From: Lota lota
Taxonomy: Eukaryota > Chordata > Actinopteri > Gadiformes > Lotidae
Assembly (NCBI GenBank): GCA_026745465.1
Contig: JACYXH010000692.1
Coordinates: 83,501-147,500 of the forward strand
Direction: 5' to 3'
DNA: 64,000 nucleotides
Shown here: piece by piece, positions 63,954 to 64,000 of the stretch
Layout: each line of letters starts with the position of its first letter
How positions within the stretch are numbered: the stretch's first letter is position 1
Program-made: the position numbers and the translations under genes
The notes under the pieces: model-generated
What the model was told of the DNA's origin: nothing
Seen by the model: only the letters and a program-made list of their open reading frames with translations
Database searches by the model: none

Positions 63954-64000
63954 CCTGTGTTTGAGTAGCCCCTGTGGCCCAATGATGTTATCAAAGATGT
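63954..64000 (-). CDS. abcc1: abcc1 exon, partial: NBD1 after Walker B
   Basis: The visible 47 bp encode IFDNVIGPQGLLKHR, the segment after the D-loop of NBD1. The donor is CACAGG before GTAGGA, and the codon phase joins the exon at 45364. The exon continues beyond the window. Confidence 0.9.

Overview
The window is vertebrate DNA, almost certainly from a ray-finned fish. It holds the 3' half of one split gene on the minus strand. Around it are the element classes typical of teleost genomes: DIRS tyrosine-recombinase retrotransposon, BEL/Pao, Ty3/Gypsy including a sushi-like chromovirus, hAT-like and pogo-like DNA elements, and tRNA-derived repeats. No prokaryotic organisation (operons, ribosome binding sites, CRISPR) is present.

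Host gene. Thirteen minus-strand exons, all with AG/GT borders and continuous reading phase, encode part of an ABC transporter that matches multidrug resistance-associated protein 1 (abcc1). In gene order they are 63954-64000 (end of NBD1), 45181-45364, 44863-44904, 27692-27743 and 27442-27547 (inter-domain linker), 27116-27323, 26664-26974, 26280-26479, 25464-25590 and 23383-23484 (second membrane domain), then 4603-4749, 569-727 and 176-342 (NBD2 with its Walker A). The start and the last exons lie outside the window. A 104-bp near-identical copy of part of the NBD1-end exon sits 326 bp away at 45512-45615.

Three introns of 17-19 kb hold nearly all the rest. Intron 4750-23382: an integrase-core transposase pseudogene split by a 2.14-kb palindromic fold-back element (5726-7866, CCGG target duplication); a BEL/Pao element with an internal deletion (8457-12963); an unnamed repetitive protein pseudogene (13303-15523) carrying a hAT MITE; and a DIRS element with complete terminal and internal repeats (15687-21551).

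Intron 27744-44862: a hAT-like element with a 157-bp CA microsatellite; a solo LTR and a decayed full-length member of one Gypsy family (32504-32727, 33160-37728); a Charlie-like hAT pseudogene; an inverted pair of a 0.9-kb repeat (39.35-40.27 and 43.85-44.79 kb); and a BEL pol remnant.

Intron 45365-63953: a tandem hairpin repeat; a truncated sushi-like Gypsy copy (47894-55452) split by a second, minus-strand Gypsy element (50519-55314); a full-length sushi-like copy with one uninterrupted 1491-codon gag-pol-chromodomain frame (55590-60791); and a hAT-type non-autonomous element (61033-63656, 8-bp target duplication) carrying a pogo-like element. The smaller introns 343-568, 728-4602 and 23485-27691 hold old repeats only or nothing recognisable.

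The plus-strand LTR and DIRS elements lie antisense to abcc1. The minus-strand Gypsy inside the truncated sushi copy is the only LTR element in sense orientation. Exon calls rest on translation and splice borders read by eye. Element borders are well supported where terminal repeats and target duplications were seen, and are marked lower elsewhere.
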